From Slackia sp. (lineage in GTDB: Bacteria > Actinomycetota > Coriobacteriia > Coriobacteriales > Eggerthellaceae), in assembly GCA_030527325.1 (NCBI GenBank), contig JAUNBA010000012.1, positions 1 to 41,640 on the forward strand: DNA of 41,640 bases, in the 5' to 3' direction. Both the position numbers and the translations under genes were made by a program. Positions 1 to 6,721 of the stretch are shown here, one piece after another (positions within the stretch are counted from its first letter, which is position 1; each line of letters opens with the position of its first letter). The notes beneath the pieces were generated by a model. It saw only the letters and a list, made by a program, of their open reading frames with translations. It was not told the origin of the DNA and did no database searches.

Positions 1-50
1 CAACCTTGCCAAGGTTGGGGTCGCGGGTTCGAGCCCCGTTGTCCGCTCCA
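1..50 (+). tRNA. tRNA-Gly(GCC), 3' part
   Basis: The window opens inside a tRNA. The anticodon stem CAACC/GGTTG encloses the loop TTGCCAA, giving anticodon GCC (glycine). The T arm (GCGGG, TTCGAGC, CCCGT), the 3' acceptor strand TGTCCGC, discriminator T and an encoded CCA follow. The 5' half (acceptor strand and D arm) lies upstream of the window, so pairing of the acceptor stem cannot be checked. Confidence 0.93.
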
Positions 51-56
51 GAATTC

Positions 57-82
57 AAAGCCCCGGAATCGGGGCTTTTTTG
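57..82 (+). terminator. intrinsic terminator after tRNA-Gly
   Basis: A nine-base-pair stem (AAAGCCCCG with CGGGGCTTT, loop GAAT) leads into a T-run seven bases after the tRNA CCA end. This is a classical Rho-independent terminator for the tRNA transcript. Confidence 0.88.
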
Positions 83-188
83 ATTTTTCGTTACCTCCAT
101 GACATTGCGCGAAAAAGCCGGCTCCCGAATTGCGGCGCCTCTCGCATGCCTGCTCTGCGAGCGGTCCGGTATCCGCGGGCTCGCACGG

Positions 189-228
189 CGAAGCCCCGAT
201 GGCGCGCATGGTCGACATCGGGGCTTCG
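189..228 (-). terminator. hairpin downstream of the patatin gene
   Basis: A perfect 13-base-pair inverted repeat (CGAAGCCCCGATG at 189-201, CATCGGGGCTTCG at 216-228) lies 24 bases beyond the stop codon of the minus-strand phospholipase. There is no T-run on the minus strand, so it may be a weak terminator or a 3'-end stabilising hairpin. Confidence 0.45.
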
Positions 229-252
229 TTTGATGGTGCTGCTATGCGATGC

Positions 253-1173
253 TTATCGTTCCAGATAGGCGATAAGCGATTCGTGGCACCGCGCCGCTTC
301 CGCGTATCCTTCTTCGTAAAGGGCGAAAAGCTTTTCGGGGTCTTTCTCCATATTCGATATGGTGACAGGGCGGGGCGGCCTGATGACGAAAATCTTTCCT
401 TCTTCGTGGAGTCTGGCGATCCAGCGATACGTACGGTTGTATTCGTGATGCCTGTGCTCGATGCGTTCCACGAAAAGCGGATAGTCGCCGTAGAGACGTC
501 GTGCAAGCGGCATGGTTTTATTGGGACCCTTTACGTATGTCGCATCTTGCGTCAGCACGACGATGTGTTTGTCGGCGTCGCCTTGCAAAAGGGCGTAGAG
601 CAGAGGAACGCTGTCGCACGGCCCTCCGTCCAAGAGTTTTTTACCGTCCACTTCGATGATCTTCGAAACGAGCGGCATCGAGGCCGATGCTTGGAGGTAG
701 AGAAGTTCGCGTTCGCTGCGGGCTTCTTTCATGAGGTGGTAATCGGCCTCTCCCGTTTGCAGGTCGCTTGCGACGGTGGTCAGATGCACGGGCGAGTGCT
801 CGAATGCTTCGAAATTGAAAGGTTCGAGTTTGTTCGGCAGTTCGTCGAACATGAAGTCGCGACGTATGGCGCTGCCTGTGAGGGCGAAGTTCTTCATCGA
901 AAGATAGCGGGGGTCGTCGCAGTATTTCGTGTTCAGATAGCACGTTCGCCCGAGCTCGCCTGCGACGTAGTTGTATCCGTTCAGCGCGCCGGCGCTTGTT
1001 CCTATCACGTTTTCGCACCAGATGCCGTTGTCCATGAAGAAATCGAGCACGCCCGCCGTGAATTGACCGCGCATGGCCCCGCCTTCGAGCACGAGGTTCG
1101 CGCGTATCGTAGAGGCCCCTTCGTAGGCGGGCGTTCTTTCGCTTGCCGGTCCTGTGCGATACGAATGTTTCAT
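253..1173 (-). CDS. patatin-like phospholipase
   Basis: This 306-residue protein is a patatin-family serine lipid hydrolase, expected to act on membrane or dietary lipids. Visible motifs are the glycine-rich oxyanion segment LEGGAMRG (residues 29-36), the nucleophile elbow GTSAG with Ser60, and the DGG motif with the dyad aspartate Asp182. There is no signal peptide or membrane segment, so it is probably cytoplasmic or membrane-peripheral. Its size and layout resemble the bacterial YjjU-like patatins. The start is supported by an AGGAG ribosome site (its complement lies at 1182-1186). It is a single-gene unit, divergent from trxA. The substrate cannot be told from the sequence. Confidence 0.9.
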   Translation of the reverse strand: MKHSYRTGPASERTPAYEGASTIRANLVLEGGAMRGQFTAGVLDFFMDNGIWCENVIGTSAGALNGYNYVAGELGRTCYLNTKYCDDPRYLSMKNFALTGSAIRRDFMFDELPNKLEPFNFEAFEHSPVHLTTVASDLQTGEADYHLMKEARSERELLYLQASASMPLVSKIIEVDGKKLLDGGPCDSVPLLYALLQGDADKHIVVLTQDATYVKGPNKTMPLARRLYGDYPLFVERIEHRHHEYNRTYRWIARLHEEGKIFVIRPPRPVTISNMEKDPEKLFALYEEGYAEAARCHESLIAYLER

Positions 1174-1486
1174 GAGAAATGCTCCTTTCCGACGCGCCCA
1201 TCGTCATTGAAAAGCCGAAGCGGGTCAAGCGAGCCGCGTCGCTTGTTGCGAAAGCGACGTTTTGGCGCGCCGTGCGACCTCGAGTGCCGCGTGCTTTTCT
1301 GCCGAGGCCTGCGCAGCCGATGGGCCATGGGATGCGTATGTGCGTTTATCGTGATGGGGCGCGGTCGTTTCGACGATTCGGCGTCGAACCTCATTTATAT
1401 GATATTATTTAACTATCAAATAGGCGTCCGGAGCCCGAAGCCAGGTTCGACCCGTTTCGGCTGCCGGAATCGAGAAAGGAACCGTC
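1174..1486. other. divergent intergenic region between the phospholipase and trxA
   Basis: These 313 bases separate two divergent genes and must hold both promoters. An AT-rich island at 1391-1432 contains TATGAT (1398-1403), a plausible -10 for trxA, but no convincing -35 is seen. A small hairpin followed by TTTT lies at 1238-1262. No tRNA, riboswitch or convincing small gene was recognised. Open frames crossing it are shadows of the opposite strand or lack a ribosome site. Confidence 0.4.
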
Positions 1487-1795
1487 ATGGCTCAAGTAAT
1501 CGGCTCTTCGGAATTTCAGTCCAAGGTCATCGAGGCGCAAGATCCCGTGTTGGTGGATTTCTTCGCAACGTGGTGCGGCCCTTGCAAGATGCTTGCGCCC
1601 ATTCTCGACGAAGTGGCGCATGAGATGGAGGGTAAGGCCGCTGTGTACAAGGTCGACGTCGACCAGTCTCCCGATCTTGCCCAGCGCTATGGCGTCATGA
1701 GCGTGCCCACGCTGTTCGTATTCGAGGGCGGCGAGGTTAAAAAGACCGCCATGGGCGCTCAGCCGAAGCAGAATCTTCTGGCGCTTTTGAGCTAG
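1487..1795 (+). CDS. trxA: thioredoxin
   Basis: This 102-residue protein is a full-length classical thioredoxin, the cytoplasmic disulfide reductant for ribonucleotide reductase, peroxiredoxins and other targets. The active site WCGPCK carries the redox cysteines Cys30 and Cys33. The cis-proline segment SVPTLFVF and the following glycine pair are in the usual places. An AAAGGA ribosome site sits seven bases before the ATG. trxB follows after 113 bases, so the complete NADPH-thioredoxin reductase-thioredoxin system is encoded together. A strong hairpin lies between the two genes, so they may be expressed at different levels. Confidence 0.96.
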   Translation: MAQVIGSSEFQSKVIEAQDPVLVDFFATWCGPCKMLAPILDEVAHEMEGKAAVYKVDVDQSPDLAQRYGVMSVPTLFVFEGGEVKKTAMGAQPKQNLLALLS

Positions 1796-1805
1796 GCGGC
1801 CGCCT

Positions 1806-1840
1806 ACGAGAAGACCCGGCATCAGGCCGGGTCTTCTCGT
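1806..1840 (+). terminator. hairpin between trxA and trxB
   Basis: A 15-base-pair stem (ACGAGAAGACCCGGC with GCCGGGTCTTCTCGT, loop ATCAG) begins 10 bases after the trxA stop. There is no T-run beyond the stem, so full termination is uncertain. It could attenuate read-through into trxB. Confidence 0.6.
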
Positions 1841-1908
1841 ACGATGGGCGCATATCGCTGCGATGCCCTCTGTCGGCGGCATCGCGTGGACTGAAGGAGG
1901 GATGTCGC

Positions 1909-2844
1909 ATGGACGATGCGACCCGTTTCGATATAGCGGTGATAGGCCAAGGGCCTGCGGGCATGACGTCTGCCCTGTATGCCGCCCGCGCAGGCCTTTC
2001 GACGGCGGTATTCGAGCGCATGGGCCCTGGAGGGCAGATGACCGATACGGAGCATCTCGACAATTATCCGGGATTCGCCGAGGGCGTCTCGGCGTTCGAT
2101 CTGGCGTTCGCCATGAGCGCGCAGGCGGCGCGTTTCGGCGTCGTCGCGATTACCGATGAGGTGACTTCGGTCGATTTCCAGGCGCCTCTGAAGGTCATTC
2201 GCACGGCCTCGGGCGGCGTCTATACGGCACGCGCGGTCATTCTCGCCATGGGCGCCGAACCGCGCCCGCTCGGCGTTCCGGGCGAATCCGAGCTTGCAGG
2301 TCGCGGCGTTTCGTATTGCGCGACGTGCGACGGCGGGTTTTTCCGCGGCAAAGAGGTCGCGGTCGTCGGCGGGGGCAATACCGCCGTCGGCGATGCTTTG
2401 TATCTGTCGCGCATCTGCTCGCGCGTGCATCTGATCCATCGTCGCGATGCGTTTCGCGCGGACGCCGTGTATACGCGTGCGTTGGAGGGTTTGTCCAATG
2501 TGGAACTCCATTTCGATACCGTGGTCGAAGCCGTGCGCTCCGAAGGCGGCGTCGTCTCTGCGATCGATGTGAAAAACACATTGACGGATGAGAAGGGCGT
2601 CGTGGACGCGGCGGCGTTGTTCGTGGCTGTGGGGACGGTTCCCAAAAACGCTCTGGTGCGCGATGCGGGCATCGATCTGGACCAGGCGGGCTATGTCGTC
2701 GCCGACGAGACGGGCGCTACGAATGTGCCGGGCGTATTCGTGGCGGGCGATTTGCGCACGAAACCGTTGCGGCAGGTGTCGACCGCCGTCGGGGACGGAG
2801 CGAATGCTGCGCATGCGGCTTTCGAATATATATCGCTTTCCTAG
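1909..2844 (+). CDS. trxB: thioredoxin-disulfide reductase
   Basis: This 311-residue flavoprotein reduces thioredoxin with NADPH. It has the N-terminal FAD-binding motif GQGPAG (residues 13-18), the redox-active CATC (Cys137 and Cys140) followed by DGGFF, the NADPH-binding GGGNTA (154-159), and the C-terminal FAD motif ending in VFVAGDLR. Length and order match low-molecular-weight bacterial TrxB. A GGAGG ribosome site precedes the ATG. The neighbouring trxA is its obvious substrate. Nothing is missing or unusual in the protein. Confidence 0.96.
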   Translation: MDDATRFDIAVIGQGPAGMTSALYAARAGLSTAVFERMGPGGQMTDTEHLDNYPGFAEGVSAFDLAFAMSAQAARFGVVAITDEVTSVDFQAPLKVIRTASGGVYTARAVILAMGAEPRPLGVPGESELAGRGVSYCATCDGGFFRGKEVAVVGGGNTAVGDALYLSRICSRVHLIHRRDAFRADAVYTRALEGLSNVELHFDTVVEAVRSEGGVVSAIDVKNTLTDEKGVVDAAALFVAVGTVPKNALVRDAGIDLDQAGYVVADETGATNVPGVFVAGDLRTKPLRQVSTAVGDGANAAHAAFEYISLS

Positions 2845-2915
2845 GATTTTAGCGGTTTTTTGTTCATTTTCGTGAATATGGGCTTGCAGTCGCGGCCCGT
2901 ATTCGTTTTTCTGGG

Positions 2916-2936
2916 AACGGCCTTTTCGCCGTTTTC
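2916..2936 (+). terminator. possible terminator after trxB
   Basis: A short stem (AACGGC with GCCGTT, loop of six) followed by TTCG lies between trxB and the next gene. It is short, and only the position makes it plausible. Confidence 0.3.
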
Positions 2937-2984
2937 GCGCTCAAGGCCGCGTAGGTAAAGACGAAACAAGGAGGTTTCCCAGAG

Positions 2985-3974
2985 ATGAATAAACGCTCGA
3001 TCGTGCTCACGGGCATCGTCGCCGTCGTGCTTGCCGGCTTGATTGCTCTGGCCGGATGTGCTTCCGATTCCTCGAACTCTTCCGAAGAGGCGGCACCTGC
3101 CGCCGAGGTCGGCTCCATGAAGATCGGCACCATGCAAACGGAGGATTCGCTTCCGTTTTGGGTGGCCGAGCTCGAGGGCCTGTACGGCGACGCATCCGTC
3201 GAAATCGTTCCGTTCCAAAGCGCGCAGGAACTCGTGACGGCGTTCGCCGCAGGCGAGATCGACGCGGCGATGACCGACGTGCAGCAGGCCGCGGCCTTGC
3301 AGCTTTCCGGCGTCGACACCGTGCTTTCCTGGGTGACGCTCGGCGCCGATGCTTCTCAGGGCCGTTTCGGTATCATGACGTCTCCCGAATCCGGCATCAC
3401 GAGCTTGGCCGAGCTTGCGGGCAAGGGTATCGGCGTTGGTTCCAACACCGTGCCCGAGTACGTGATGGACAAGCTTATGGAGCAGGCGGGCGTTTCCGAC
3501 GACGAGATAGTCGGCGAGGAAATCAAGAAGATGCCCGTCCGTTACGAATCCATGGCGAACAACCAGGTGGCCGCAGCTGCGCTTCCCGGCAGCCTTCTGG
3601 CTTTGGGCGAGGCCAACGGCATGGTCTTGCTGGCCGATGACACCCAGGGCGAAAACATCAGCCAGTCGGTTCTCGCGGTGCGCTCCGCATGGATCTCCGA
3701 CGGCGGCTCTGCGACCCTCGATGCGGTACGCGCCGCTTGGGACCAGGCCGTCGAGCGCATCAATGCCGATTCCGAGGCGTATCGCGCCTTGTTGACGGAG
3801 AAGGCGAACTTGCCTGCGCCCGTTGCCGATACGTATGAGATCTGCACGTATCCGACGGCGGCGCTTCCGACGCAGGATATGGTGCAGCCCGTGCTCGATT
3901 GGATGCTCGACAAGGGCTATATCGCCCAGGCCATGGCCTACGACGCGCAGACGGGCGTTTTGCGCGCGGCGTAA
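2985..3974 (+). CDS. ABC-type substrate-binding lipoprotein (NMT1/SsuA-like), orphan
   Basis: This 329-residue protein looks like a solute-binding component of the NMT1/SsuA/ThiY class (nitrate, sulfonate, taurine or pyrimidine-precursor type). It starts with a lipoprotein signal peptide: MNKR, a hydrophobic stretch, and a lipobox LAGC with Cys25. A Ser/Glu-rich tether follows, so it should be anchored on the outer face of the membrane. The mature part begins MKIGTMQTEDSLPFWVAE and contains the typical AQELVTAFAAGEIDAAM pattern of this fold. A GGAGG ribosome site precedes the ATG. No permease or ATPase gene lies nearby on either side, so its transporter partner must be encoded elsewhere. The ligand cannot be told. 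Confidence 0.82.
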   Translation: MNKRSIVLTGIVAVVLAGLIALAGCASDSSNSSEEAAPAAEVGSMKIGTMQTEDSLPFWVAELEGLYGDASVEIVPFQSAQELVTAFAAGEIDAAMTDVQQAAALQLSGVDTVLSWVTLGADASQGRFGIMTSPESGITSLAELAGKGIGVGSNTVPEYVMDKLMEQAGVSDDEIVGEEIKKMPVRYESMANNQVAAAALPGSLLALGEANGMVLLADDTQGENISQSVLAVRSAWISDGGSATLDAVRAAWDQAVERINADSEAYRALLTEKANLPAPVADTYEICTYPTAALPTQDMVQPVLDWMLDKGYIAQAMAYDAQTGVLRAA

Positions 3975-4065
3975 TGCGGCGCGCGGCGGGCGTTTCTCGC
4001 GGCGTTATTTTATGGAGTTAAAACGGCAGGTGGGGCACCCGGTGGAGTTGCTAGGCGCTAATTGA

Positions 4066-4071
4066 TACAAT
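4066..4071 (+). promoter_or_regulatory. candidate -10 element for the mre operon
   Basis: TACAAT lies 73 bases upstream of the mreB start in an AT-richer stretch that follows the preceding gene. No good -35 is present at the normal distance, so this is tentative. Confidence 0.3.
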
Positions 4072-4143
4072 AATCGGCTGTGTATAACGATGTTGCGTTT
4101 GCATGACCGGAATATCAAAGCGAAGCGGAAAAGGATTCCCTCT

Positions 4144-5211
4144 ATGTCGTTCATGGATTTCATAAGCAACCTGACCGGGAGCTTGGGGCGCGCTTCTTCG
4201 TATGATTTGGCGATCGATCTGGGTACCGCGAACACGCTTGTGGCCGTGACGGGGCAAGGCGTCGTTCTCAACGAGCCGAGCGTCGTCGCTATCGAGCGAA
4301 GCACCCATCGGGTACTCGCCATCGGCCACGAGGCGAAGCAGATGATCAACCATACGCCGGATGCGTTCTCCGCCGAGCATCCGCTGCGCGACGGCGTCAT
4401 CGCCGATTACGACGTCACGGAGGCCATGCTTTCGGCCTTTATCAACAAGGCCATCGAGCGCCGTTATCCGTGGCAGGCGAAGCCCCGTATCGTCATCTGC
4501 ATTCCTTGCGGCGCCACGTCGGTGGAAAAGCGCGCCGTGTTCGAATCGGCCATTCAGGCGGGCGCCCGCCAGGCCTATCTGATCGAAGAGCCCATGGCCG
4601 CGGCCATGGGCGCCGATCTTCCCGTCACCGAGCCTACGGGGTCCATGGTCGTCGATATCGGCGGCGGCACCACGGAGGTCGCGGTCATTTCGTTGGGCGG
4701 CATCGTGACCAGCTCGAGCTTGCGTCTTGCGGGCAATAAGATGGACGAGGCCATCGCGATGCATCTGCGCGATCTTCTGGGAATCAAGGTGGGCGAGCGC
4801 ACGGCCGAGATTATCAAGATCAAGATCGGCTCCATTCTGCCGTTCGAGGACGGCCGCGAAAAGGATATGATCATTTCCGGCCAGGACGTGGTCACCGAGC
4901 AGCCGCGCGAGGTCACCATTCAGTCCGAGGATGTGCGCGCCGCTTTGCAGCCTCCTATCGAAGAGATGGTCGTCCATATCAAGGAGACGTTCAAGAAGAC
5001 GAACCCCGATCTGGCGAGCGACATCATCTCGAACGGCATTTTGCTGACGGGCGGCGGCGGTTTGCTTTCCGGACTCGATCGCTTCCTTACGCAACGTCTC
5101 GAGATTCCCGTGTGGACGAGCGAGACGGCTTTGACCAATGTAGCCATGGGATGCCTGAAGGTGCTCGAGACGCCGTCCGCTCTCAAGCAGACCCTGATGC
5201 GTTCCAAATAG
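4144..5211 (+). CDS. mreB: rod-shape actin homologue MreB
   Basis: This 355-residue protein is the bacterial actin that guides lateral wall synthesis. Actin-fold nucleotide motifs are present: phosphate-1 DLGTANTLV near residue 22, the phosphate-2 segment VVDIGGGTTEVAVISLGG, and the adenosine motif LLTGGGGLLSGLD. The short N-terminal stretch MDFISNL could act as a membrane-binding helix. I chose the ATG at 4144 because an AAGGA site lies eight bases upstream; the in-frame ATG at 4090 has no such site. It is the first gene of the shape operon with mreC, mreD, mrdA and rodA downstream. Confidence 0.95.
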   Translation: MSFMDFISNLTGSLGRASSYDLAIDLGTANTLVAVTGQGVVLNEPSVVAIERSTHRVLAIGHEAKQMINHTPDAFSAEHPLRDGVIADYDVTEAMLSAFINKAIERRYPWQAKPRIVICIPCGATSVEKRAVFESAIQAGARQAYLIEEPMAAAMGADLPVTEPTGSMVVDIGGGTTEVAVISLGGIVTSSSLRLAGNKMDEAIAMHLRDLLGIKVGERTAEIIKIKIGSILPFEDGREKDMIISGQDVVTEQPREVTIQSEDVRAALQPPIEEMVVHIKETFKKTNPDLASDIISNGILLTGGGGLLSGLDRFLTQRLEIPVWTSETALTNVAMGCLKVLETPSALKQTLMRSK

Positions 5212-5228
5212 AACGTTTCGTTCGTTTC

Positions 5229-5259
5229 GCGCCGGGCTTGCGTCCGGCGCTCTCGTTTT
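5229..5259 (+). terminator. hairpin between mreB and mreC
   Basis: A stem of seven base pairs (GCGCCGG with CCGGCGC) followed by TCTCGTTTT lies in the 66-base gap. It may be a partial terminator that lowers downstream expression relative to mreB, which is needed in larger amounts. Confidence 0.45.
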
Positions 5260-5277
5260 CGGAGGTGTTTGCGCCGC

Positions 5278-6192
5278 ATGGCATTCAAGCAGCCTATCGC
5301 TCAGAAGAAATCGATGGCGCCGGCGGGCGTCGCGCTCTTGGTGCTTCTCCTGGTGGTTTCCGTCGCGTGCGCGTCGCTGTACGCGCGCGAGGAAAACGAC
5401 GGATTCATACATAACGTGCAATCGACGGCGGGCATGCTCGTCGCGCCTGTCCAGTTTCTCGGCGCGGGCGTCGCTTTCGCCGAGGAGGCGGCGGGCGATG
5501 CCGTGGAAAACGCCACGGCGAGCGCGCAGTCCTATACGGCCTTGCAAGAGGAGAACGCCCAGCTGAAATCGCAGGTCGCGCAGCTTGAGGAATATCGCCT
5601 GGAGGCTCAGCGTCTGCAGGGCCTGCTCGATCTGTCCGACCAATATGCCATCGACGGCGTTGCCGCACGCGTTATCGGTCTCAATCCCGATGCGTGGGAT
5701 CGCGTGATCACGGTCGACGCGGGAAGCAATCGCGGCGTCGAAGCCGGCCTTCCCGTGGTCGCTTCAAGCGGCGTTATCGGCCAGGTCATCGAAGTCAGCC
5801 CGCTTACCTGTAAGGTTCGCCTGGTGGACGATCCGCAAAGCGGCGTTTCCGTGTATCTTCAGGGCAGCCGCGCGCAAGGCGTGGTGAAAGGATCGGTCGA
5901 GGGGCTTTTGTACCTCGAGAACGTCGATTCGTCGGTCGAGGTGAACGTCGGCGATGTCGTCGTGACCTCGGGATTGGGCGGCAGCTATTTTCCGGGTATG
6001 CAGCTCGGCACGGTGTCGGCCGTGCGCACGTCGGCGGGAACGTCGGATCGCACGATCGTGGTCTCGGCGTTCGCCGCGGCCGATCCGCTCGAGGCGGTGA
6101 CGGTCGTGAAGGCGGCCGCGGCTCCTTCTGACGCCTCTTCGGGCGAGGGTGCTGCGAATGACGGCGAGAACGGGGATTCTTCCGATGCGTGA
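5278..6192 (+). CDS. mreC: rod-shape protein MreC
   Basis: This 304-residue bitopic membrane protein of the elongasome links MreB to PBP2 and RodA. A short basic cytoplasmic tail is followed by one membrane segment (about residues 15-35), a coiled coil (about 80-115, rich in Leu, Glu and Gln) and an extracellular beta-rich domain with the typical VDAGSNRGVEAGLPVV and VVTSGLGG patterns. The C-terminus is low-complexity (Ala, Ser, Gly, Glu). The ATG at 5278 is 11 bases after GGAGGT; an in-frame TTG at 5269 is too close to that site. Its end overlaps the mreD start. Confidence 0.93.
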   Translation: MAFKQPIAQKKSMAPAGVALLVLLLVVSVACASLYAREENDGFIHNVQSTAGMLVAPVQFLGAGVAFAEEAAGDAVENATASAQSYTALQEENAQLKSQVAQLEEYRLEAQRLQGLLDLSDQYAIDGVAARVIGLNPDAWDRVITVDAGSNRGVEAGLPVVASSGVIGQVIEVSPLTCKVRLVDDPQSGVSVYLQGSRAQGVVKGSVEGLLYLENVDSSVEVNVGDVVVTSGLGGSYFPGMQLGTVSAVRTSAGTSDRTIVVSAFAAADPLEAVTVVKAAAAPSDASSGEGAANDGENGDSSDA

Positions 6193-6712
6193 TTCGGTGC
6201 TTTTGTCCATAGGCGCTGCTGTCGGCATCGCGATGCAGCTTGCGCTCGCTCCCGCCATTGCGATTATGGGCGTGATGCCCAATTTCGTCTTGGTGTTCGT
6301 CGCCTCTGCCGCCTTGCTCCGTCCGTCCGACGCGGTGATGGCGGCGGGCTTTTTCGCGGGAATGGCGTTCGACCTCGCCGCAAGCGGCACTCCCGGCGTC
6401 ATGGCCGCGCTTCTCACGCTCGTCGCGTTTTGCGCTTCGCGGGCCGCCATGCGTCTGGGCAGCGACACCCTTTCCGTTTCGCTTTTGATATGCATGGTGT
6501 GCTCGCTTTTGGTCGAGGTCTGCTACGCCTTGTTCTACGTTGCCGACGCCGGCGTGCCGCTCGGCGATGCGATGTTGATGCGGGCGCTGCCGTGCGCTTT
6601 GTACGACTGCGGCATCTGTCTCATAATCTTGCCGGCGCTGTCGGCGGCGTTTTCGGCACGCGGCTCGTCTATGCACGCGGCGGCTCAGTCCACGACGATA
6701 CGTTTGCGCTAA
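6185..6712 (+). CDS. mreD: rod-shape protein MreD
   Basis: This 175-residue, strongly hydrophobic protein has about five predicted membrane segments, matching the size and position of MreD, the integral-membrane partner of MreC. Sequence conservation in this family is low, so the call rests on topology and on its place between mreC and mrdA. I chose the ATG at 6185, which overlaps the last codons of mreC and suggests translational coupling. An in-frame ATG at 6149 would overlap mreC further. The ribosome site is weak, which fits coupling. Confidence 0.88.
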   Translation: MRDSVLLSIGAAVGIAMQLALAPAIAIMGVMPNFVLVFVASAALLRPSDAVMAAGFFAGMAFDLAASGTPGVMAALLTLVAFCASRAAMRLGSDTLSVSLLICMVCSLLVEVCYALFYVADAGVPLGDAMLMRALPCALYDCGICLIILPALSAAFSARGSSMHAAAQSTTIRLR

Positions 6713-6721
6713 GGAGGCGGC

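Noticed and set aside
130..1623. A 497-residue plus-strand frame opposite the patatin gene and running into trxA
   Set aside because: It overlaps two well-supported genes in other frames, spans the AT-rich divergent promoter region, and has no recognisable domain.
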